A stretch of DNA of 64,000 nt from Desulfoluna spongiiphila (GTDB lineage Bacteria; Desulfobacterota; Desulfobacteria; Desulfobacterales; Desulfolunaceae). The notes under the pieces were generated by a model, which saw only the letters and a program-made list of their open reading frames with translations, was not told the origin of the DNA and did no database searches. Where the stretch lies: NCBI RefSeq assembly GCF_900101345.1, contig NZ_FMUX01000024.1, positions 1 to 64,000 of the forward strand, in the 5' to 3' direction. Positions 32,421-40,215 of this stretch are shown here, in pieces. The position numbers and the translations under genes are program-made. The number at the start of each line of letters is the position of its first letter. Positions within the stretch are counted from its first letter, which is position 1.

Positions 32421-34004
32421 ATGGCAGAGATAAAAAAAACAGGCGGGCACCAGGTGGTGGATTACATGGCCCGGGACTACGATTCCCTGCTTCAGGCCAT
32501 GCGCGAGCTTGTCCCGTCCAGGCTGCCCGAGTGGCAGGCAGGAGAGTCCGAGGCGGATTTCGGCAACGTCCTGCTGGAGCTCTTCGCCCACATGGGGGAC
32601 ATCCTCAGCTATTACCAGGACCGGGTCGCCACCGAAAGTTTTCTGAGCACGGCCCAGACCCGCCGGAGTGTCATCGATCACCTGAAGCTCATCGGGTACA
32701 GGCTGGCCACCGCCTCCCCGGCCTCCTGTACCCTTGAGCTTTCCTTTCCGGCCAGCTGCGAGGCTGTCGTTGCCATCGAAAAGGGCCACGCCTTTACCAC
32801 AGGCAGCGAGTCCAATACCCCGAGCGTGCGTTTCGAGTACACACGGGAGACGCCCCTTGTCATCGACTGCAATGCCCTTGACGTGGACCCGGTCACCCAC
32901 CGGAAACATTACGGGAAGGACCCTGTCACCGGCACCGGGGGCGTCCCCGTGGAAGAGGGGCGACTGGTGAAAGCAGAACACCTGGGCATCTCCGACGGAA
33001 GCCGTAACCAGCGGTTTCCCCTTACCCGCACCGGCCTGATCCTCCGTGCAGCCGGGGCTGCGGGCAAGCGCCACCGGGATATCCTCATCACCACCTGCTT
33101 AGGGGAAACCATCACCGAATGGACCCTTCAGGAGAGCCTTGCCTTCAGCCGGGACAATCAAAAAGACTACGTTATCGAAATAGACGAAAAAGACCGGGCC
33201 ACGGTCATCTTCGGCGACGGGTCCTTCGGGGCCATGCCCGAAAGCGGAGCCGTCATCATGGCAACCTACCGCGTGGGCGGAGGCCTGTGCGGCAACGTAC
33301 CGGCCGGGGCCATCCGCAACATTGCCGAGGCGCCTCCCTTGAGCCTCAACGGTGCCACGGTCACCCACAGGGAGGCGGCCACCGGGGGAGCGGACCGGGA
33401 GAGCATCGATCATGCCGTGATGCACGCCCCGTCAGTCTTCCGGTCCCTCAAGCGAGCCGTCACCGAAGAGGATTACAAGGCCCTGGCCCTGAACCTCAAG
33501 GGGGTGGCCAAGGTCAAGGCGGTGGCCGACAGCTGGAACCGGGTCACTCTCCATGTGGCGCCGGAAGGGGGAGGACGGGTCAGTGATGTGCTGGAGGAGA
33601 GCCTCCTTGCCTATTTCGAAGACAAACGACCGGTGACCACCCTCATCGCCATCGAGGATGTCACCTATGTCCCGGTCTGGGTTGCAGCGGAAATCGGGAT
33701 CAAGAGCCATTACCCCCGGGAAGAGGTCAGGGGCAAGGCCCTTGCCGCCGCAGGCGAACTCCTCGCCCTGCCCCATGTGGACTTTGCCCAGACCCTGTAC
33801 CTCAGTAAATTTTACGAGGCCATGGAAGCCGTGGAGGGCGTAGCCTTTGTAAACATCGACGAATTCCGCCGGGATAATGACCCGCCCGGCACGGTGGCAC
33901 CCTCGGGCAAGATCATCTTAGAGGACCACGAAATCCCTGTGGTACCATCAGGCAACGCCGCATACGCCGACGGCATCCTTCTCCGCGTGGACGGGAACCG
34001 CTGA
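32421..34004 (+). CDS. eCIS baseplate wedge protein, gpJ/gp6-like (Afp11-like)
   Basis: 527 residues. The start MAEIKKTGGHQVVDYMARDYDSLLQAMRELVPSRLPEW...SEADFGNVLLELFAHMGDILSYYQDRVATESFLSTAQTRRSVIDHLKLIGYRL is the conserved N-terminus of the putative baseplate assembly protein. The baseplate J core (YVIEIDEKDRATVIFGDGSFGAMPESGAVIMATYRVGGGLCGNVPAG) and C-terminal arm follow. It is shorter than Afp11 but complete. The stop overlaps the next gene's ATG by one base. Confidence 0.93.
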   Translation: MAEIKKTGGHQVVDYMARDYDSLLQAMRELVPSRLPEWQAGESEADFGNVLLELFAHMGDILSYYQDRVATESFLSTAQTRRSVIDHLKLIGYRLATASPASCTLELSFPASCEAVVAIEKGHAFTTGSESNTPSVRFEYTRETPLVIDCNALDVDPVTHRKHYGKDPVTGTGGVPVEEGRLVKAEHLGISDGSRNQRFPLTRTGLILRAAGAAGKRHRDILITTCLGETITEWTLQESLAFSRDNQKDYVIEIDEKDRATVIFGDGSFGAMPESGAVIMATYRVGGGLCGNVPAGAIRNIAEAPPLSLNGATVTHREAATGGADRESIDHAVMHAPSVFRSLKRAVTEEDYKALALNLKGVAKVKAVADSWNRVTLHVAPEGGGRVSDVLEESLLAYFEDKRPVTTLIAIEDVTYVPVWVAAEIGIKSHYPREEVRGKALAAAGELLALPHVDFAQTLYLSKFYEAMEAVEGVAFVNIDEFRRDNDPPGTVAPSGKIILEDHEIPVVPSGNAAYADGILLRVDGNR

Positions 34005-36361
34005 TGCGCCTTGCCGACCTGTGCGCTGCGGCCTCCCCGGACGGCAACACCATCCGCCTCACCTGGGCCAACCCGGACCCTTCGGGTCATCCCGGCATTC
34101 GGATCGTACGCCGCACCGGCACCTACCCGAGAAGCCCCGACGACGGGGTCGTGGTCTTTGACGGTCCCGGACCAGGCACCCGACCCGCCCCGGACGGAAA
34201 ACTCCGGCACTCGTTTGTGGATGCCAACCAGAACAAGGCCCCCCTGAAAGGGGAGACGGTCTACTACTACAGCCTTTTTCCCTTCACAGGCTCTCCGCCC
34301 CGGTATACAAGCGACCCCCGAAATCGCTGCCGAGCTCTGTCCACATCGCCCTTCGGATCAGCAGAGGCGATGTACGGACTGCTTCCGAGGATCTATCACC
34401 GCTACGACACCGAGGTACCCAAAGCTTCGGCAGGGATCCCGGAACACCTTCGGGAGGCAGGTCAGCTCCGGCGCTTTCTGGACCTGCCGGGCAGTGTCCT
34501 CGACCAGCTTCACAGCCACGCCCGGGCGAGCCTGGACCTTCACAACCGGGACAGAATCGACGGCAGCCTGCTCCCACTGCTGGCCCGGTGGATCGGCTGG
34601 AAACCCGACTACCGCCAGGAGCTCGACACCCAGCGAAACGAGGTGAGAAACGCCCCCCACCTCTACAAAACAGTGGGGCTGATCCCCACGGTGGAGGCCA
34701 CGGTCAAGCGCCTCACCAACTGGGAAAGCCGGACCAAGGAATTTGTCCACAACATCTTTTTGTCCAACACCCCGGAGCAGCTCATGGTCTGGGCCATGGA
34801 ACGCCATGCTCCGGGGAAGTGGCGGGAGGGGGCCGGGCCTTTTTCCGTGAACGCCGCCTGTGACGGCAGGCCCGTTGCGGCCAGCCTTGGGGACGGCACC
34901 ACCTGGGTGTTTACCCATGCACTGAAAAAAAACCGCTGCGACATTTGGGGAAAACAACACACGCAAGGCGAAGGCTGGTCCCCCAGCGTCCCCCTCACCG
35001 AAGGCGATGCCCTTGACAGAGACCCGTCCACCGCCCGGCAGGAAGACACCCTGTGGCTCTTCTGGAGTTCCCTGGATGCAGCAAAAGGGAGCTGGTGCAT
35101 TTGCCACCGGCAATTCCGCAACGGCCGCTGGTCCCATGCCGAAGTGTTCTTGGACACCCGGTTTCAGCGCAAAAACCCCGCCGTCGTCTCCGACAGCCGG
35201 GGTGGACTCTGGCTCTTCTGGCAGGAGAAACACGATCAGGGCTGGCAGACCCGGTACAACCGGCACGACGGAAACGCCTGGCAACTGGTAACCCCCGCCC
35301 TTGTACCCGGGTGTCCCCACACCCCCGCACCCCTTCTGCACCCCCCCATGGCCTGCTCTCTGCCCGGGGAAACCGGGCCGCGTATCGGGCTGTTCTGGTC
35401 GGAAAGGATGCGACCCACAGGCCACGGTTCGAAAAAATGGCGCGTGATGTATCGGTTCAAAGAAGGAGCCGACCCCCATGACACCTCGGACTGGGGGGCC
35501 GTCACCTGCAAACCCTGCACACCGCCCGACGCCGGCGAGACCGACCCCGCCCCATGGGTGGACGACTCAGGACGCCTGCACCTCTTTTTCTGCTCCGACA
35601 CCACGGGGGGCTGGTCTCTCCGCACGGAAAGATTTGACGAGGCAACCAGCCGCTGGGAAGGATCCGACGAGCTCCCGGCATCGCCTTATACGGAGCGGTT
35701 CCCCTGCCCCGTGACCGTTTCGGGAACTCTAACGATCCTCCACCGGGCCTGCAAACCCCTTCGCCACAAGAGCGCCGTCTACAAGGCCACCGAAACCCGG
35801 GACCTGCGCTGCTGCGGCAGCATCACGGCAGCGGCGGGGAACACCACAAAAAACGCCCGCCACGGAAGCTTCGAGGATTTCCAGACCTACACCTGCGACA
35901 CCGGCAAAAACGGCAGGAAGGACGACACCACCTGGTACTCCCGGGAGACCCTGGGCATCTACCTCACCCCGGACAGGGAAGATCCCGAGCATATCCTGCG
36001 CAACCGACGACTCTTAGACGGAGTCCTCCACCGGTTCCTGCCCATCCAGGCCCGCCATGTCTTCATCATTGAACCGGCGATATACGCCGAACACGTCTAC
36101 ACCTACGACGCCCCCACGGCAGAGACACCCCGCGTCATCGGCGAAGAGACCGCGGCCAGCCTGGCCACCATGAGCATTGAGACCCTTCCGGGCGTCTCCG
36201 ATCACCATGCCGACCGGATCCCCCAATGGCAGAGGCTGAAGTCCTGGAGCCCTGCCACACCTGACGGTGGCAGCGTCAAGACCTCGCCCCCGAAGGAAAA
36301 CATCCACATCAGGACCTGGCACACCGGCCTCACAGGAGACGACGAACCATGGAACAGTTAG
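34004..36361 (+). CDS. eCIS tail protein gpI/gp7-like (Afp12-like) with FnIII and beta-propeller-like insertion
   Basis: 785 residues. Residues 1-105 look like a fibronectin type III domain (NTIRLTWANPDPSGHPGIRIVRRTG...GETVYYYSLFPF). Residues about 125-270 are the tail protein I block (MYGLLPRIYHRYD, RRFLDLPGSVLDQLHSHARASLDLHNRDRIDGSLLPLLARWIGWKPDY, NEVRNAPHLYKTVGLIPTVEATVKRLTNWESRTKEFVHNIFLSNTPEQ). From 280 to about 610 there are repeated Trp/Asp motifs of the type DTLWLFWSS, GGLWLFWQEKHDQGWQTRYNRHDGNAW and GRLHLFFCSDTTGGWSLRTERFD, suggesting a BNR/WD-like propeller. The gpI end (ILRNRRLLDGVLHRFLPIQARHVFIIEP) closes it. The insertion could bind a target surface glycan. Confidence 0.85.
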   Translation: MRLADLCAAASPDGNTIRLTWANPDPSGHPGIRIVRRTGTYPRSPDDGVVVFDGPGPGTRPAPDGKLRHSFVDANQNKAPLKGETVYYYSLFPFTGSPPRYTSDPRNRCRALSTSPFGSAEAMYGLLPRIYHRYDTEVPKASAGIPEHLREAGQLRRFLDLPGSVLDQLHSHARASLDLHNRDRIDGSLLPLLARWIGWKPDYRQELDTQRNEVRNAPHLYKTVGLIPTVEATVKRLTNWESRTKEFVHNIFLSNTPEQLMVWAMERHAPGKWREGAGPFSVNAACDGRPVAASLGDGTTWVFTHALKKNRCDIWGKQHTQGEGWSPSVPLTEGDALDRDPSTARQEDTLWLFWSSLDAAKGSWCICHRQFRNGRWSHAEVFLDTRFQRKNPAVVSDSRGGLWLFWQEKHDQGWQTRYNRHDGNAWQLVTPALVPGCPHTPAPLLHPPMACSLPGETGPRIGLFWSERMRPTGHGSKKWRVMYRFKEGADPHDTSDWGAVTCKPCTPPDAGETDPAPWVDDSGRLHLFFCSDTTGGWSLRTERFDEATSRWEGSDELPASPYTERFPCPVTVSGTLTILHRACKPLRHKSAVYKATETRDLRCCGSITAAAGNTTKNARHGSFEDFQTYTCDTGKNGRKDDTTWYSRETLGIYLTPDREDPEHILRNRRLLDGVLHRFLPIQARHVFIIEPAIYAEHVYTYDAPTAETPRVIGEETAASLATMSIETLPGVSDHHADRIPQWQRLKSWSPATPDGGSVKTSPPKENIHIRTWHTGLTGDDEPWNS

Positions 36362-36876
36362 GCGGTCAACTCAAGGGCATCTACCGGGACATTCTCAAGG
36401 ACGGCAGGGGGCACATTCTCTCGGACAGCGGCTGGTCCTCCAACACCATCGTCCACCGGTGCCGGATTCTCCTGGCCGGGTTTATCAAAGGGGATGCCTC
36501 CGGCGGCATTCACCACCTCTCCTTTGGCATGGGGCGAGACTCATGGGACCACGACGGACCGCCACCTCCCGATCCGTCGGCAACGGACCTTATCGCCCCC
36601 TACCCTCGCCCCATGCCCCTTGACACCCTGGGCCTCACCTACCTGGACGACGACAACAACGAGGTGAGCACCCCCACCAGCCGGTTGCAGATCACCGCCA
36701 TCCTGGAGCCGGGCTACCCGGATCCCACGACTCCGGCCGCCACATACCCCTTACGGGAATTCGGCCTCTTCGGAACCTTTGACGGGGCGTACTTTATGAT
36801 CAACTCCATCCGGCACCCGGTCATCCACAAAGACGCATCAGCGACGCTGATCCGAAAGATCCGACTACACTTCTAA
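36349..36876 (+). CDS. Tail-associated protein, short paralogue of the 39239-40204 product
   Basis: 175 residues, overlapping the gpI-like gene by 13 bp. The N-terminal GIYRDILKDGRGHILSDSGWSSNTIVHRCRILLAGFIKGDASGGIHHLSFGMGRDSWD aligns with the protein encoded at 39239 (GTYRDTLVDSGSRILHDGYWRPNQIVSGCFRLLAALMKGD...AIGTGDKDWD), and the C-terminal LREFGLFG...MINSIRHPVIHKDASATLIRKIRLHF also matches. The fold seems to be beta-rich. It is likely a baseplate-attached or fibre-adaptor protein; no known family was recognised. Confidence 0.75.
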   Translation: MEQLGGQLKGIYRDILKDGRGHILSDSGWSSNTIVHRCRILLAGFIKGDASGGIHHLSFGMGRDSWDHDGPPPPDPSATDLIAPYPRPMPLDTLGLTYLDDDNNEVSTPTSRLQITAILEPGYPDPTTPAATYPLREFGLFGTFDGAYFMINSIRHPVIHKDASATLIRKIRLHF

Positions 36877-36889
36877 CGAGGATGCGACC

Positions 36890-38107
36890 ATGGGCAATTT
36901 TTCACGAGACACCTTTGATCGGCTCAACCGCTACGTGGGGGTTCGCCTGCAGCAGGGGGTTCCCCTGGTGGACGCGGATTGGAACGAACAGGAAGACATC
37001 CGCAAATACGAGCTCCAGGCCTTTCTCAAATGGTTCGTGGGCAACGGCGTGCCCCAGGGCAACGACGGTTTCGAAATCCTCTCGGCCTCTGGAACGCCGA
37101 ACGATTTTGTCATCCGAGGGGGGGACGGCACCGCAGAGGGCGCCGGCCGCTGCCTGGTGGAGGGGATGGACGTCCTCAACACCGCCAACCTGCGGTTCAC
37201 CCACCAGCCCCTCATGAAAACCCCGGCCCTGGCCGACCAATGGGGGGTCGATCCCATCGCCCCCCTGACCACCCCTCGCACCGCCAGAAAAGACACGGTC
37301 TACCTCGATGTCTGGGAACGGGAGGTGGACAGCGATGAGGACGATGCCCTGGTCAACCCCGCCATCGGCCTCGAGACCTGTATGCGCATCAAAAGGGAGT
37401 GGGCCGTGCGCGTTGCCGAAGGGAGCCTCTACCCGCCGAACCCCACCGGCGGACACGCCTTCTACCCCATTGCCCGCCTCACCCGCCCGGCCGGAAAACA
37501 AACCATCACGGCCGCGCAGATCACGGACCTGAGGAGCACAGGGATCCGCCTTTCGAACCTCTCGGATGAGATTCGCGATGCCCGTGGCATGAAGGCCAAC
37601 ATCGGCAACCGCCTGGACGAGTCCCTCACAAAGGGAGGCCAGCTACGCCAGCAGGTGGTGGGTAACGACCAGGTCCGGGCCGATGCCGCCATTGCCGAGG
37701 CCAAAATCGAATTCTCCTCCGGGGGCCACAACCACAGCGGCGGAGTCAATGGCAAGCCCATCGACACCGAGGGCCTTGCCAACGGTGCGGTCACCCGGAA
37801 AAAACTGGGCATCGACCTGGTGAACAGCGGCAGTGTCATGGACCTGATGCCCGAAGATTCCGTGATGCAACTGGTGGAAGCAAATGTGGACCCCCTTGAC
37901 GGCGTAAAGAAGCTCTACATGCAAAGCGTGGCCATCACCAATGTCACGGAGTCGGGTGACGCGCAAATCAGCAGCGAGCTGGTCTACACCTCGAATCAGA
38001 GTCGGGACGCCTACGACGTTCACATCCGCTTCACCAACATCCGAAACGGATCAGCCAACGAAAAGGCCGACCTGATGTGGCACGTCTACACCTTTGCGGA
38101 GGATTAA
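36890..38107 (+). CDS. DUF6519-like tail structural / fibre-type protein
   Basis: 405 residues. The opening FSRDTFDRLNRYVGVRLQQGVPLVDADWNEQEDI is the conserved start of proteins found beside phage-tail-like clusters. A central region forms strands (TVYLDVWEREVDSDEDDALVNPAIGLETCMRIKREWAVRVAEG...FYPIARLTR). The segment QVVGNDQVRADAAIAEAKIEFSSGGHNHSGGVNGKPIDTEGLANGAVTRKKLG with HNHSGG resembles tail-fibre repeats, and a C-terminal beta domain ends it. Likely a fibre or collar exposed on the particle. The exact job is inferred from context. Confidence 0.72.
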   Translation: MGNFSRDTFDRLNRYVGVRLQQGVPLVDADWNEQEDIRKYELQAFLKWFVGNGVPQGNDGFEILSASGTPNDFVIRGGDGTAEGAGRCLVEGMDVLNTANLRFTHQPLMKTPALADQWGVDPIAPLTTPRTARKDTVYLDVWEREVDSDEDDALVNPAIGLETCMRIKREWAVRVAEGSLYPPNPTGGHAFYPIARLTRPAGKQTITAAQITDLRSTGIRLSNLSDEIRDARGMKANIGNRLDESLTKGGQLRQQVVGNDQVRADAAIAEAKIEFSSGGHNHSGGVNGKPIDTEGLANGAVTRKKLGIDLVNSGSVMDLMPEDSVMQLVEANVDPLDGVKKLYMQSVAITNVTESGDAQISSELVYTSNQSRDAYDVHIRFTNIRNGSANEKADLMWHVYTFAED

Positions 38108-38112
38108 GCCCC

Positions 38113-38526
38113 ATGCCCCACAAAAAAATGATCTGGAAAGCCTTTGAACGTGCAGGCGTCCTGGAATCTGAAGACGAAAAAATCAAAGAATTTCTCGCGT
38201 TTCTCAAAAACACCCCGGCGTCCTGCTGGATCGAGGTGATTCCCGAGTTCAGGGAGCACCACGAAGCGTGCTTTGACACCATTGTCCCGATCCTTGCGGA
38301 GATGGACGACCCCCTTATCCAAAGCGTTCTGGTCAAGCACGCGGACATGGCCCACCCCAGGGAGCGGGCTCTGGTCCGAAAGATGGCCGACACCGTGGAC
38401 CCGGACCGCCACCCGGCCCTGATCAAACAGATGTCCAGGCTCAACGACACCTCCGTCACCAGGCGGTTGCAGCAGCGAAGGCTGCCGAAAAAATTCGCGC
38501 CCCTTATCACGAAATCTCAGACGTAA
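38113..38526 (+). CDS. Small alpha-helical protein at the end of the first eCIS block
   Basis: 137 residues from MPHKKMIWKAFERAGVL, only 5 bp after the previous stop. It appears to be all helical, with pairs of helices of about 30 residues (EFLAFLKNTPASCWIEVIPEFREHHEACFDTIVPILAEMDDPLIQSVLVKHADMAHPRERALVRKMADTVDPDRHPALIKQMSRLNDTSVTRRLQQRRLP) that look like two or three HEAT-like repeats. No family recognised. Same operon by spacing. Confidence 0.65.
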   Translation: MPHKKMIWKAFERAGVLESEDEKIKEFLAFLKNTPASCWIEVIPEFREHHEACFDTIVPILAEMDDPLIQSVLVKHADMAHPRERALVRKMADTVDPDRHPALIKQMSRLNDTSVTRRLQQRRLPKKFAPLITKSQT

Positions 38527-38631
38527 TGGCCCACACGGCATGACAAAAGGCTCCAACCCACGAATTTCATTGAAACCCCGCATCTGTCACACTAAAGTAA
38601 ACAGAACCATTCAGCGCTTAAAAGCGAAAGA

Positions 38632-39002
38632 GCCTCCGGCGGCCCTGCCGGGGGCCAAACGTTTGAAAAGTTTGATAAACAAGTTTTAAAAATAGATTCA
38701 GTTTAATCTAAATCAAAGGCGAATGTGATTTTCCCTGAGGAGCCCACCTGCGCCATTGTCTGCGTTTTATCATTTGCCCAACGTCTGTGGGCTATGGCAC
38801 GAAAAGCGAAGCTGAAAAGCCCGGCATCATGTTTTTCAGAAAATTGAGAGGGGAATCTCCTGCCGAGACGGTTGCCGGATGTCACCTGGCACGCGAATGC
38901 ATAGAAAACAAAGGCATAACCACAGCCTCCAAGCATTCGCCATAGGGTTTCAAGGTGCCCCCACCTTGCCGCCGGAGGCTGCACGTTGACCATGAAAGGC
39001 AT
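38632..39002. repeat. Composite repeat C+B, forward, with module B interrupted
   Basis: Module C (38632-38685), then module B starting at 38717. After CCCTGAGGAG (38739) the B sequence is replaced by about 200 bp of other DNA and resumes at about 38949 with TTCAAGGTG...GCCGCCGGAGGC and the CATGAAAGGCAT end at 39002. The replaced stretch holds no gene. Confidence 0.7.
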
Positions 39003-39028
39003 ACGCTGAATCGTTACGAGTAAATTCA

Positions 39029-39224
39029 CTTTGATCGCTCTTCGTTCGGGGCGCCGCCGTCGCGTGGCCGTTGATTCCGGTCGCCGCGGGAAAAGGCGGA
39101 CCCCCGTACCCGCCCGGCAGTACAGGGTTAGGAGAGGATGGGGCAACGCGAGGGGAAGGTCCTCGGTTCCCCGGATCTTCCGAAGGGGGGATGCGCTGGT
39201 GCCCCGAACGAAGGGCGATCAAAG
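39029..39224. mobile_element. MITE family F
   Basis: 24-bp ends with one mismatch: left begins CTTTGATCGCTCTTCGTTCG (39029), right ends CGAACGAAGGGCGATCAAAG (39224). The 196-bp interior is GC-rich and has no credible gene. No exact target duplication (ATTCA left, GTTCA right, shifted by one). It ends 15 bp before the next start codon. Confidence 0.75.
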
Positions 39225-39238
39225 GTTCAGGAGTGTCC

Positions 39239-40204
39239 ATGAAACCCACCGTCCCCATCCGGGGAACCTACCGGGACACACTGGTTGATTCAGGCAGCCG
39301 GATCCTTCATGACGGGTACTGGCGACCCAACCAGATCGTGTCCGGGTGCTTCCGCCTCCTTGCCGCCCTCATGAAAGGGGACCCCGGTTCCCGGGGCATC
39401 CTCTGCCTTGCCATCGGCACAGGAGACAAAGACTGGGACGGCAACCCGCCCACGCCCTCCCCGTGCGCCACACACCTCACCCATGAACGCCACCGCCGCA
39501 TCCTCAGCCCGTCCGACCTCACCTTCCTGGGCCCTGACAATCGCCCGGCGCCCCATCCCACCAGCCGCCTTGAAATCAACACCCGCTTTACCGTGGAGGA
39601 GATGAGCGCAGGCAAAAGGCTCCGGCTGAGGGAGTTCGCCCTCTTTGGCGGGGACGCCACCGAAGAGCCCGGCAGCGGCGTCATGATCAACCAGGTGATC
39701 CATCCCCGCATCGACCTGGCCCCCGGCACCACCCTGGTCCGCACCCTCCGCCTGGATTTCTCCGGCGAATCGTACCGGCAACAAACCATGGGAACCTTCG
39801 GGGCCGGGTTGCCCCTGCAGGTCATCGACGGCATCGGAAAAATCTATGCAAATGCCCTGGTCGCCGCAGGGATCCGTACCCTATCAGAGCTTGCCCGCAT
39901 CACTCCCGAAGATCACGCGGGTATGGTCCCCACGGGAAAACTCCTGGAATTCCGTACCAAAGCGCGGATGATCCTGGACTTTCCCCCGTCCCTGTCGGAT
40001 CGATCCAGCCCGGGCGACGTCCCCTTGGGCCAGCTCATCGAAAGCGGCGCCGACGCCCTGACCACCCGTCTGGAACCCTCAGGGGGCAGCCCGGACAAGG
40101 CCCTTGAGATGCATCACGCCCTTATGTCGCTTCAGGTGGCCATGACCGACGACGCCCTTCGGCACCATACGATCCACGAACTCTCTTCCCATTCAAAAGA
40201 TTGA
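39239..40204 (+). CDS. Tail-associated protein with C-terminal helix-hairpin-helix domain
   Basis: 321 residues from MKPTVPIRGTYRDTL behind TTCAGGAG; upstream open frame belongs to MITE F. Residues 1-180 are paralogous to the 36349-36876 product. The second half adds LPLQVIDGIGKIYANALVAAGIRTLSELARITPED, a helix-hairpin-helix of the DUF4332 type, and a helical tail (QLIESGADALTTRLEP, ALEMHHALMSLQVAMTDDALRHHTIHELSSH). HhH motifs usually bind DNA or act as protein interaction units, so the combination with a tail protein is unusual. Likely a baseplate/fibre accessory. Its stop overlaps the frame of the Lgt-like gene, indicating coupling. Confidence 0.75.
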   Translation: MKPTVPIRGTYRDTLVDSGSRILHDGYWRPNQIVSGCFRLLAALMKGDPGSRGILCLAIGTGDKDWDGNPPTPSPCATHLTHERHRRILSPSDLTFLGPDNRPAPHPTSRLEINTRFTVEEMSAGKRLRLREFALFGGDATEEPGSGVMINQVIHPRIDLAPGTTLVRTLRLDFSGESYRQQTMGTFGAGLPLQVIDGIGKIYANALVAAGIRTLSELARITPEDHAGMVPTGKLLEFRTKARMILDFPPSLSDRSSPGDVPLGQLIESGADALTTRLEPSGGSPDKALEMHHALMSLQVAMTDDALRHHTIHELSSHSKD

Positions 40205-40215
40205 ATCCGCGACCT

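Noticed and set aside
39071..39238. 56-residue N-terminal extension of the HhH-fused tail protein
   Set aside because: It lies within MITE F. The ATG at 39239 has a TTCAGGAG site and starts the part shared with its paralogue.
19193..40204. Complete prophage
   Set aside because: Tail, baseplate and AAA+ genes are present but no capsid, terminase, portal, integrase or lysis genes; DUF4255 and the AAA+ ATPase mark an eCIS.
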